Shown piece after piece: positions 1 through 5,657 of a DNA stretch of 7,819 bases (position 1 is the first letter of the stretch; the number at the start of each line of letters is the position of its first letter). The notes under the pieces were generated by a model. That model had not been told where the DNA came from. It worked only from the letters and a program-made list of their open reading frames with translations, and did no database searches. This DNA is from CAZEBW01 sp964510205 (lineage in GTDB: Bacteria > Chloroflexota > Anaerolineae > VGOG01). A program made the position numbers and the translations under genes. The stretch spans positions 1 through 7,819 of the forward strand of contig CAZEBW010000125.1 in assembly GCA_964510205.1 (NCBI GenBank), written 5' to 3'.

Positions 1-49
1 GATGCTATTCAGTTGTTAACTTGCCATAAGATCACATTATCCGATACAC

Positions 50-78
50 TCTATATCATGATTCGCCTCGTTTAGCAA
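50..78 (-). promoter_or_regulatory. weak sigma70-like promoter pointing off the left edge
   Basis: Read on the minus strand there is TTGCTA at 73-78, a 17-nt spacer, and TATAGA at 50-55. A TG dinucleotide one base upstream of the second box gives an extended -10 appearance. Each box matches the sigma70 consensus at about four of six positions, and the usually conserved final T of the -10 box is missing. It lies in an AT-richer stretch after the last gene, so it could drive a gene beyond the left edge. No terminator hairpin with a T-run is visible in 1-144. This is a pattern match only. Confidence 0.25.
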
Positions 79-144
79 CAGCCCAGAAGCCACCGTGCGG
101 TTGACGCAGGTAACTTTCGTACGACCTAAAGCACACTTCCCTAC

Positions 145-948
145 TCAACTCAACCTGCCGAGAAACTCCTCCAGAGCGCGGTCCACAGCTTCCGGCTGCT
201 CCGCTGGCGTCATGTGCCCTGCGTTCGGAATGGTTACCAGCCGAGAATTAGGTATGCGGGCGTGCATGCGCTCCGATCTCTCAGGAACTGTGGCCACGTC
301 CTCCTCTCCCACGACGATCAGTGTTGGGACCCTGATCCTGTCCAACTCCTCATATACACCCTGCCGCGTGATCACACCCCTCACCGCCCGCGTAACGCCA
401 ATGCGGTGATTGGCCACCAGGTACTGCCGCCACCTCTTGCGTGCCTCTGCGCGGGCGGGGTCGCTTAGAAAACTCTGGCTGAACATGATGGGCATCACCC
501 TACCCGCCACCACCCACGGGCCTATCCAGCGTGCGATCAGGCTCAAGAGCCTATACTTGAGCAGGTTTTCCTCTGGTTCCGGGTCAGCCGACGTATCGAC
601 CAGTATCAGCGATTGGACGAGTCCGGGGCGACGGATTGCCAGTCGTATGCCGATGAAGCCTCCCATCGAAAAACCCAGGAAGTGACAGGGTGCACAGTCG
701 AGCCTTTCGATTAGCTCGGCAGCGTCCTCGTACAGCGTCTCCATGTCATAGCCATCGCGCGTCACCTCACTGCGGCCTTGGCCACGGAAATCAAACGTGA
801 CACAACGGTAGTGGTCCTTGAGGGCCTTGATCTGGTCTTCGAACATGCGCCCGTTGAACAGGAGGCCATGGCCGAAGACGATCGTCTCTGAGCCAGTCCC
901 ATGCTCCTCGTAGTATAGCTCTGCTCCATTGATGTCTATCTTGGGCAT
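145..948 (-). CDS. alpha/beta hydrolase (3-oxoadipate enol-lactonase / haloperoxidase-like)
   Basis: A 267-residue alpha/beta-hydrolase-fold protein of normal length for single-domain members. The oxyanion-side HG motif lies near residues 36-37 (FGHGLLF). The nucleophile elbow is GFSMGG with Ser94, the acid is Asp217 in GEEDVATVP, and the catalytic His245 is in NAGHMTPAEQP, so the triad is complete. The region around residues 125-190 would be the cap. No signal peptide is seen, so it is probably cytoplasmic. The nearest named relatives are PcaD-type enol-lactonases, non-haem haloperoxidase-like proteins and general esterases; the substrate cannot be read from sequence. The frame stays open nine codons further upstream to 975, but AGGAGG at 954-959 sits five bases before the ATG at 948, so I chose that start. 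The gene lies 215 nt after its upstream neighbour and may have its own promoter, though none is convincing. Confidence 0.9.
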   Translation of the reverse strand: MPKIDINGAELYYEEHGTGSETIVFGHGLLFNGRMFEDQIKALKDHYRCVTFDFRGQGRSEVTRDGYDMETLYEDAAELIERLDCAPCHFLGFSMGGFIGIRLAIRRPGLVQSLILVDTSADPEPEENLLKYRLLSLIARWIGPWVVAGRVMPIMFSQSFLSDPARAEARKRWRQYLVANHRIGVTRAVRGVITRQGVYEELDRIRVPTLIVVGEEDVATVPERSERMHARIPNSRLVTIPNAGHMTPAEQPEAVDRALEEFLGRLS

Positions 949-953
949 GACTT

Positions 954-959
954 CCTCCT
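954..959 (-). promoter_or_regulatory. Shine-Dalgarno site of the alpha/beta hydrolase
   Basis: AGGAGG on the minus strand, five bases before the ATG at 946-948. It fixes the start of the hydrolase and argues against the longer in-frame start at 975. Confidence 0.8.
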
Positions 960-1163
960 CCACGATCTGTGTCACTGCGGAACCCAGTATGCGCTAATGC
1001 TAGGTATAGATGCCCCGGGAGACGCTCGCGCCATTGACGCAGGCAGCCTCTCCCTTGGGTGGCACTCACCGCGGTCAAGGTTGCCTGTTGTCCCTTCCAG
1101 GCCAGCACCGCCGGGCCATCTCTGCCAACCAGGGTCATTTCGCAGCGGGCCAAGAAGCGTCCC

Positions 1164-1604
1164 CTACTTGACAATCCAATACAAATTCCACCCCGCCGCC
1201 AGTACGACCACGGCAGTGGAGAACCACAGGAGCTTCCAGGCGTAGCCCTCCAGATAGGGCCAGCGGTTAGCTGCGCACACGTTAATCAATGGCAACATGA
1301 GCGTGCCGAAAGCCTTGAAAGCCCAGAATGCAGCCGCCCCAGACCTGGCTAGGATGAAAGCAGGCAAGGGATTGCCTTCAACGCCAGTCGGTTCTAGCAT
1401 AATCGCGGTGGTTACGGCGTCCAGGGCGTTGGCGGCGAACCAGGCGATGAGGGTTCTCCTCCTTGATGGTCTTGCACTGGTGACGGGGGTCGCGTCCATG
1501 TCCATTTCGTTTGTATCGCAGCGTTCAAGTCCACACTTCTGAGATCGGCATATCTGGCTTCCGCTCTTGGTCGCCCCGGACAAGGTTGCGAGCCCGGCCC
1601 GCAT
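1164..1604 (-). CDS. small DUF5658-like integral membrane protein
   Basis: Up to 146 residues with three predicted membrane segments: about 51-70, 89-110 and 125-144. The first segment holds the pattern N-A-L-D-A-x-x-T, followed by E-G-N-P around residues 76-79. This resembles DUF5658, a family of roughly 100-residue inner-membrane proteins of unknown function that carry D-x-x-T and ExNP signatures. The start is uncertain. ATG at 1604 has GGAG four bases upstream and lies 21 nt after the preceding gene. However, the first 33 residues look atypical, with Cys and charged residues and no membrane segment. ATGs at 1505 and 1499 give a more family-like length of about 111-113 residues but lack a clear ribosome binding site. 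It was probably co-transcribed with the larger membrane protein upstream. No catalytic motif is seen. Confidence 0.72.
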   Translation of the reverse strand: MRAGLATLSGATKSGSQICRSQKCGLERCDTNEMDMDATPVTSARPSRRRTLIAWFAANALDAVTTAIMLEPTGVEGNPLPAFILARSGAAAFWAFKAFGTLMLPLINVCAANRWPYLEGYAWKLLWFSTAVVVLAAGWNLYWIVK

Positions 1605-1625
1605 GCCTCTCCGTTAGATCAGGAG

Positions 1626-2582
1626 TCAGGTGGTGGTTGTTGGGACGGAGTGCGTGAAGGCCTTGTCGGTCAAGTATCCGCCGTGACTGATGCCAATCAC
1701 TGCGATCAGGCTGGACGGCAGATTGGGAAACGCGAAGAAGGCTGCCAGGCTACTCGCGGCGGACATCGCCACGGCCAATGCCACAGCATAGGCAACGATG
1801 GCGATCATGGTGAAGAAGAAGTTCTGCACTTTCGCCACGTCAACGTACATGAAGTTCGAAACTTCCTCTCCCATGAAGATGTCTGAGAGCCTGGCGTCTC
1901 TCCATGACGTCTTCCTGACCAACGCACCCTGGTTCTCAACTGGCTCTTTTGCCGCCCGAGGGTCACCACGTTTGGTCTTCTTCAAGACATTGCCATAGGT
2001 CGCCGCCCCGTCTGGCTCCTCCCGGCTATTGGCCGCCCGCGTCTGTTTGCGGTCGTCCTCTTCAGTGCGCCGTGCTTTGGCCGTCTTCAGCAGGGGAGAC
2101 GCCACCGCCGAGGTGACGCTGATGCCCATCAACGTCCATAGCAAAGCGGGGAGTTGGACGCCCAGGGGATCGGCGCACTCAGGCTCGCTTCCAGTCTCAC
2201 CTTGCGCGGTCTCTGCTGGCGGGCAGGCGTATCCGTCTGGGTTGAACCTGGAATCGCTTACTCTGGCCAGCGTGACCGTCACGAACGCCGAGAGGATCAG
2301 CACGGTCCACACCACGATCTGCAGACGCGAGAGGCTCATCATGTTTCTGCTGTCAATGAGGATGCCCAATAGCCCCTTGTTGAGGCTCTCACCAATGATG
2401 GCCATCATGATGAGCATGAGGATGGCGATGACGAGCCAGGTCAGCGCCATCCCCCCACCCGGATGCTTGATGAGGTTGCCTAGCCAGCGGGGAAGCAGGA
2501 ATCCCCCGCCGATGATGAGAGCGACCAGAGGCAGAATGCCCCATCCCCATAGCTGTCTGACGTTCTCTTGATTGTTGCTCAT
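1626..2582 (-). CDS. membrane protein of unknown function with internal duplication
   Basis: 318 residues with about six hydrophobic segments: near 11-30, 44-64, 86-106, 143-163, 253-280 and 286-302. Two copies of one module are visible. Copy one has R86-x-Q88-x3-W92-T93 leading into a membrane helix, and later GIS at 153-155. Copy two has K251-x-Q253-x3-F257-T258 leading into a helix, and later GIS at 297-299. Between them, about 165-245 is a long, highly charged and probably cytoplasmic loop rich in Lys, Arg and Glu. The loop at 107-142 contains Cys120 and Cys136, which could pair if extracytoplasmic. The start is supported by GGAG six bases before the ATG. A 132-nt gap with a hairpin separates it from the upstream gene; the next gene follows after 21 nt. 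I do not recognise a named family, and transporter or channel motifs are not evident. Confidence 0.85.
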   Translation of the reverse strand: MSNNQENVRQLWGWGILPLVALIIGGGFLLPRWLGNLIKHPGGGMALTWLVIAILMLIMMAIIGESLNKGLLGILIDSRNMMSLSRLQIVVWTVLILSAFVTVTLARVSDSRFNPDGYACPPAETAQGETGSEPECADPLGVQLPALLWTLMGISVTSAVASPLLKTAKARRTEEDDRKQTRAANSREEPDGAATYGNVLKKTKRGDPRAAKEPVENQGALVRKTSWRDARLSDIFMGEEVSNFMYVDVAKVQNFFFTMIAIVAYAVALAVAMSAASSLAAFFAFPNLPSSLIAVIGISHGGYLTDKAFTHSVPTTTT

Positions 2583-2625
2583 TCTACTCTCCCTTCTTTT
2601 CTCTGAGGGGTGGCCTCTTGTGCTG

Positions 2626-2650
2626 CCCGCAGGCCGAAGTCGCCTGCGGG
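2626..2650 (-). repeat. perfect 9-bp inverted repeat (hairpin) in intergenic gap
   Basis: CCCGCAGGC and GCCTGCGGG flank a 7-nt loop in the 132-nt gap between the HExxH membrane protein and the duplicated membrane protein. The stem is GC-rich and perfect, so it should form in RNA of either strand. No T-run follows on the minus strand, so it does not look like a standard intrinsic terminator. It could be an mRNA processing or stabilising element, an attenuator without a U tract, or a repetitive extragenic element. It ends about 43 nt before the downstream ATG. Confidence 0.6.
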
Positions 2651-2714
2651 ACGGAGGATAGGATCGGGCAAAGGGTCAGGGCCAGAAGCCGGGCTATCCG
2701 CTCAGCCCTGCTCG

Positions 2715-3569
2715 TCAGAAGTAGATGGTCGGCAGAAGGACGAAGCTCGCGATTCCCAGCGCAGCCGCTGCGCCGATGCACCAAGCCCAATTGAGTTGAT
2801 CGGGAAGTGGAGTAGCGTCTGGCGGCGGGGTTCTGACCTTTGTCCAAAAGACCACGTCGAAGAAGGCCACGAGGAAGGCGATATACCCGCACCAAGTCAT
2901 CATGACGGTATCAATGACGACTCCATACCGAAGCGAGAAAATCGTGATGATCGCGTTTATCGCCTGGTAAGGAGCCATCAAGAGCGGCACGGCCAACCTG
3001 GCTCGTTGGTAGCGCTCCGCTATCTCTCCTCCAAACCGCAACGTTGAATCAGCGAGCCAAGAATAGACCCAGCCCTCACCGGCCAGGCCGACTACGCCCG
3101 TCGAAATCCAAACTGCCCGATTCCCGCCAAGCAACTCCAACACTCTTGCCCAGTCACCCAGGTTCTGCCCCCCTGGTTGGTAAAAGAATGCGTCAAGAAT
3201 CAGGATGCCGAAACCGGTCAGGAGCGAATAGGCGCCGAAGTAGAAGAGAAATAATCGGAGCGTGGGCCTTCGCATGACCCAGCGTCGGGAAAAGAGGACA
3301 ACGGCAATCATGCCCGTAAAAATGTTCATCAAAGCAGCGTTGCCGGCGATGATCATTTCTCCCCATCGGTGCATTCCCACCACTGGGGTATACTGGATAC
3401 CAAACAAGAAGTTGATCCATTCTAAGCGTGCTCCCACCAAGACTACCGCGATGGCATGGCAGGATTCGTGGAAGACGTGGGTGGCAAGGGCGGCGACCAA
3501 TGCAATGCTTACGGCATTGATAGCCAAAGTCCAATAGCCGTTGTCTTCCCCTTCAGCCATATCAGTCAT
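2715..3569 (-). CDS. polytopic membrane protein with HExxH metallopeptidase motif (M50-like)
   Basis: 284 residues and about seven to eight hydrophobic segments (near 13-45, 72-93, 103-126, 152-170, 192-212, 220-242 and 262-280). HESCH at residues 34-38 lies inside the first hydrophobic stretch, matching the HExxH zinc site of intramembrane metallopeptidases: His34 and His38 would bind zinc and Glu35 would be the general base. A conserved-looking A-G-N-x-x-x-M-N at 75-82 recalls the G/N segment that often follows in M50-like proteins. The usual LDG third-ligand motif is absent; Asp126 (ILD) and Asp139 (GDW) are candidate replacements. M50 proteases such as site-2 proteases cut membrane-anchored regulators, but no substrate is evident. 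The start is the ATG at 3569, with GAGG four bases upstream. It is nine nt after the MBL-Excalibur gene's stop, which suggests translational coupling. It could instead be a non-proteolytic homologue. Confidence 0.83.
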   Translation of the reverse strand: MTDMAEGEDNGYWTLAINAVSIALVAALATHVFHESCHAIAVVLVGARLEWINFLFGIQYTPVVGMHRWGEMIIAGNAALMNIFTGMIAVVLFSRRWVMRRPTLRLFLFYFGAYSLLTGFGILILDAFFYQPGGQNLGDWARVLELLGGNRAVWISTGVVGLAGEGWVYSWLADSTLRFGGEIAERYQRARLAVPLLMAPYQAINAIITIFSLRYGVVIDTVMMTWCGYIAFLVAFFDVVFWTKVRTPPPDATPLPDQLNWAWCIGAAAALGIASFVLLPTIYF

Positions 3570-3578
3570 GTTGCCTCA

Positions 3579-5045
3579 TCATGGTAAGGATTCGCAGGCT
3601 TCACCATCGTTATCTCCATCGAGGCGGTGTACATCCCCGTATCCCAATGACCAGCACCAATCATAGCAAGCTTGGGCTTCAGCCTGGGTGTCGAAGTCCG
3701 AGCAATTGTAGATATTGCCCGAACAGTCACAGACGCCAGCAGGCTCTGTGGGTGTCGGCGTGCGAGTTGGCGTAGGTGTACGACTTGGCGTGGGTGTCCG
3801 TGTACGAGTTGGCGTCCGCGTGATTGTAGGCGCAGGGGTGATCGTTCTGGTCGGCGTCTCGGTTGGCGTAGCCGTTTGGGTTGGCGTCCTGGTCGGCGTC
3901 GGACTGTACGTGACTGTCGGCGTGGACGTGGGTGTATCGGTTGGTGTGCTGGTTGCTGTGGGGGTGTTGCTTGGCGTGGGCGTGATTGTGGGCGTGACCG
4001 TCGGTGTAGGCGTGGGGGTGTTGAGCGGGGTGGATGTAATGGTGGGTGTGTTTGTCGAAGTGCCTGTGGGCGTGGGTGTTGCTGTTGGCGTAGGCGTATT
4101 GGTCGGCGTCCCCGTGGATGTGGGTGTCGCTGTTGGCTTTGGTGTTGGAGGAACGTGATTCTTTTGAACAAGGGGAAGGAAAACCATATGAGTCTGTTCT
4201 GCGCATGGAGAAACAGAATATGTGTAGCCATCGCTCGTAACCACGATTGTGCCCTGCTGGTCGGTTCGGCAAATCCTGGCTCCTACTGCCTCAAGACGAT
4301 CAAGGGTTTGCTGTGTCGGATGACTCCAGGGATTCTGCCCTACAGAGATGACTGCAACTTCGGGACTAACGGCACTGAGGAAGGGAAGAGACGAAGAAGA
4401 GCTGCTGCCATGATGGGCCACCTTGAGTATCTCTGCCTCCAACGGGAAGCCACTGTTCAGCATCCGATTCTCAGCCCCAGCCTCTGCATCTCCAGTCAGC
4501 GGGAAATCCACAGAGCCGTAGGACACACGCAAGACTACCGAGTTCTCGTTCTTGTCAGCGTACAAGGGTTCGGACGGGTTAAGAATCAAAGCGGTAACAT
4601 CTCCCCAAGAATGACTCTCTCCCATCCTCACCGTCGCTGTAACCACACCATTATCAGCCAGCGCTTGATAGAACTCCTGGCACGTACCTGTGGTGCAAGT
4701 TTGCGAGTCCAGCCACGCTTCTGCCACAGGCATAGATGCCAGCACGTCTGTGAGCCCACCGATGTGGTCTGCGTCGCCATGGGTGGCTGTCATCAGGTCA
4801 ATGTCGGCGACGCCATGATCACCCAAGTAGGCCACAACTGTAGGGCCTGCCTGGGGCTTTCCTCCGTCCACCAGCACATCGTCACCGTTCGGCAGGTGCA
4901 GCCAGCAAGAGTCTCCTTGCCCAACATCTATGAAGGTCGCAAAGAGAGGCGCCGTGGCTTTGGCCTTTTCGTGGAAAAGCGGCCCCGTAGCCATAATGAC
5001 CATTATCAGGGCCATGCTCAGCACGAAAGCCTTTCGAGTGCTCAT
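3579..5045 (-). CDS. secreted ComEC-like metallo-beta-lactamase-fold protein with Thr-Pro linker and Excalibur domain
   Basis: 488 residues in four parts. Residues 1-31 form a signal peptide with charged MSTRK followed by a hydrophobic core. About 33-285 is an MBL-fold domain of the ComEC/Rec2 hydrolase type: FIDVGQGDS near 38-46, the metal motif THGDADH (His89, Asp93, His94), TGDAE with Asp186, AHHGSS with His211 and His212, and a WSHPT motif near 240-244 equivalent to the YGHP region. About 299-435 is a Thr-Pro-rich linker preceded by FLPLVQKN. About 438-487 is an Excalibur domain with six cysteines and the calcium-type signature DGDNDGEACE. ComEC MBL domains are linked to degradation of the non-transported DNA strand, and Excalibur domains occur on extracellular nucleases and surface proteins. 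A secreted nuclease or phosphodiesterase is therefore a reasonable but unproven guess. AGGAGG six bases upstream favours ATG at 5045 over the in-frame GTG at 5060. It lies 39 nt after the zinc-motif gene. Confidence 0.9.
   Translation of the reverse strand: MSTRKAFVLSMALIMVIMATGPLFHEKAKATAPLFATFIDVGQGDSCWLHLPNGDDVLVDGGKPQAGPTVVAYLGDHGVADIDLMTATHGDADHIGGLTDVLASMPVAEAWLDSQTCTTGTCQEFYQALADNGVVTATVRMGESHSWGDVTALILNPSEPLYADKNENSVVLRVSYGSVDFPLTGDAEAGAENRMLNSGFPLEAEILKVAHHGSSSSSSLPFLSAVSPEVAVISVGQNPWSHPTQQTLDRLEAVGARICRTDQQGTIVVTSDGYTYSVSPCAEQTHMVFLPLVQKNHVPPTPKPTATPTSTGTPTNTPTPTATPTPTGTSTNTPTITSTPLNTPTPTPTVTPTITPTPSNTPTATSTPTDTPTSTPTVTYSPTPTRTPTQTATPTETPTRTITPAPTITRTPTRTRTPTPSRTPTPTRTPTPTEPAGVCDCSGNIYNCSDFDTQAEAQACYDWCWSLGYGDVHRLDGDNDGEACESLP
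3741..4151 (-). repeat. low-complexity Thr-Pro-coding repeat tract
   Basis: About 411 nt of imperfect short repeats encode roughly 137 residues of alternating Thr-Pro with Ser, Asn, Arg and Val interruptions. It joins the MBL domain to the Excalibur domain and probably forms an extended, perhaps glycosylated, extracellular spacer. On the plus strand it appears as a G/T-rich ggcgtngg-type repeat. Its biased composition keeps other frames open and creates long spurious ORFs on both strands. The repeat number is likely to vary between strains. Confidence 0.9.
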
Positions 5046-5051
5046 AGCAAT

Positions 5052-5057
5052 CCTCCT
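5052..5057 (-). promoter_or_regulatory. Shine-Dalgarno site of the MBL-Excalibur gene
   Basis: AGGAGG on the minus strand, six bases before the ATG at 5043-5045. The alternative GTG start at 5060 would place this site inside the coding sequence, so it decides the start in favour of 5045. Confidence 0.8.
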
Positions 5058-5084
5058 CACTGTAAGCTGCCTAACAGCTCTCGC

Positions 5085-5471
5085 TCAGCCCTTCCCTTGC
5101 CCCAGTATCTCCTCAACCTCGAGGACCAAGGCTTCCCGTACCCTCTCCCGCTCTTTGAGCTCCTTCGCACCTTCCCTCGCGGCCAGCCTGCACCGAGGGC
5201 ACTCACCCACCTCGTTCAGGGCAAAGCCGCAAAGGCCGCATATTACCCTCTCAGCCTCAGCCTTGCCCGACGAGCCGATGATCACCACGAGGTCTTGGCC
5301 GTGATATTGCTCCAGGTGCTCACTCAGGTCCGAGTCGCCCAACTGCCAGCCGCCGCTCTCGCTGGGGTAGCGCAACACCCCACGTAGCACATCGGCGCCC
5401 GTCTCTTGGGCGATGGCAGCCAGTTCTTCGGCGTTGGCTGGGTGTAGGGACTTGGGATGTTTCATTGCCAT
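5085..5471 (-). CDS. small protein with four-cysteine zinc-ribbon-like motif, function unknown
   Basis: 128 residues. The central part (about 26-68) contains LRGVLRYPSESGGWQLGD and a YHGQDLVVIIGSSG segment that look like beta strands of a compact domain. Residues 78-94 form C-x2-C-x9-C-x2-C (Cys78, Cys81, Cys91, Cys94), a treble-clef or zinc-ribbon spacing, followed by a highly charged helix from 96 to the end (KELKERERV...). No signal peptide or membrane segment is present, so it is probably cytoplasmic. I do not recognise a named family. AGGAG lies three bases before the ATG at 5471, while a second ATG two codons later has a nine-base spacing; either start is possible. It sits 18 nt after the small ORF following mutL and 39 nt before the MBL gene, so co-transcription is likely. 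A nucleic-acid or protein-binding role would be a guess from the zinc motif alone. Confidence 0.75.
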   Translation of the reverse strand: MAMKHPKSLHPANAEELAAIAQETGADVLRGVLRYPSESGGWQLGDSDLSEHLEQYHGQDLVVIIGSSGKAEAERVICGLCGFALNEVGECPRCRLAAREGAKELKERERVREALVLEVEEILGQGKG

Positions 5472-5489
5472 TCACTCCTCTTGCCAGAC

Positions 5490-5648
5490 CTACTGGCCCC
5501 CTCTCTCAATAGACGACCACATTTTCGGGTCACGTGCTATCAAGGCTTCCCAACTCATCTCTAACTGGTCTGCGCTGACACCTCGCCCGCCCGGAGAAGG
5601 CTTCTGCTGGTCATGCAGTGTCTGCGGCGGGGGGTTCCTCTTCACCAC
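5490..5648 (-). CDS. probable 52-residue small protein downstream of mutL
   Basis: A short ORF that fills most of the gap between mutL and the zinc-motif gene. It starts with tandem GTG codons at 5648 and 5645 and ends at TAG 5490-5492. The N-terminal half is Pro/Gly-rich and probably disordered. The C-terminal half, residues 27-47, reads DQLEMSWEALIARDPKMW and is a plausible amphipathic helix with ordinary codon use. The last codons of mutL spell AGGAGG (5661-5666), which could act as its Shine-Dalgarno site, but the 12-nt spacing is longer than usual. An in-frame ATG at residue 31 would give only 22 residues and lacks a ribosome binding site. I do not recognise a family. It may be a real small gene or chance. 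Confidence 0.45.
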   Translation of the reverse strand: MVKRNPPPQTLHDQQKPSPGGRGVSADQLEMSWEALIARDPKMWSSIERGGQ

Positions 5649-5657
5649 GTGGGGTGG

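Noticed and set aside
791..1174. Minus-strand 127-codon frame spanning the gap before the hydrolase (949-1163)
   Set aside because: It needs a TTG start and runs out of frame into the hydrolase gene; the gap shows no ribosome binding site or convincing promoter. I see no supported gene in that gap.
2029..2571. 180-codon plus-strand frame antisense to the duplicated membrane protein
   Set aside because: It is rich in Met, Arg and Ser with no domain or ribosome binding site, and is opposite a convincing membrane-protein gene.
2584..2895. Minus-strand 103-codon frame across the 132-nt gap before the duplicated membrane protein
   Set aside because: It overlaps the end of the HExxH gene in another frame, is Arg/Leu-rich without domain features, and covers the hairpin.
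3741..4151. Possible CRISPR array or tandem DNA satellite
   Set aside because: The short units are irregular, have no constant repeat plus unique spacer layout, and are explained by Thr-Pro codons in frame with the MBL gene.
3715..4158. Plus-strand frame made almost wholly of Val-Gly repeats
   Set aside because: It is the antisense reading of the Thr-Pro repeat tract; periodic composition alone keeps it open.
3566..4272. Two minus-strand frames rich in His/Arg/Pro or His/Ala/Asp overlapping the Thr-Pro tract
   Set aside because: They are other-frame readings of the same repeat and show no recognisable domain.
5065..5079. AGCTG / CAGCT inverted repeat in the gap before the MBL gene
   Set aside because: The stem is only five base pairs, there is no T-run, and it is too short to call a terminator or operator.
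3672..5387. A 571-codon open frame on the plus strand antisense to the MBL gene and the zinc-motif gene
   Set aside because: It starts in the low-complexity Thr-Pro tract, has Arg/Cys/Gly-rich unnatural composition, and lies opposite a gene with a clear signal peptide, catalytic motifs and ribosome binding site. It is a shadow.
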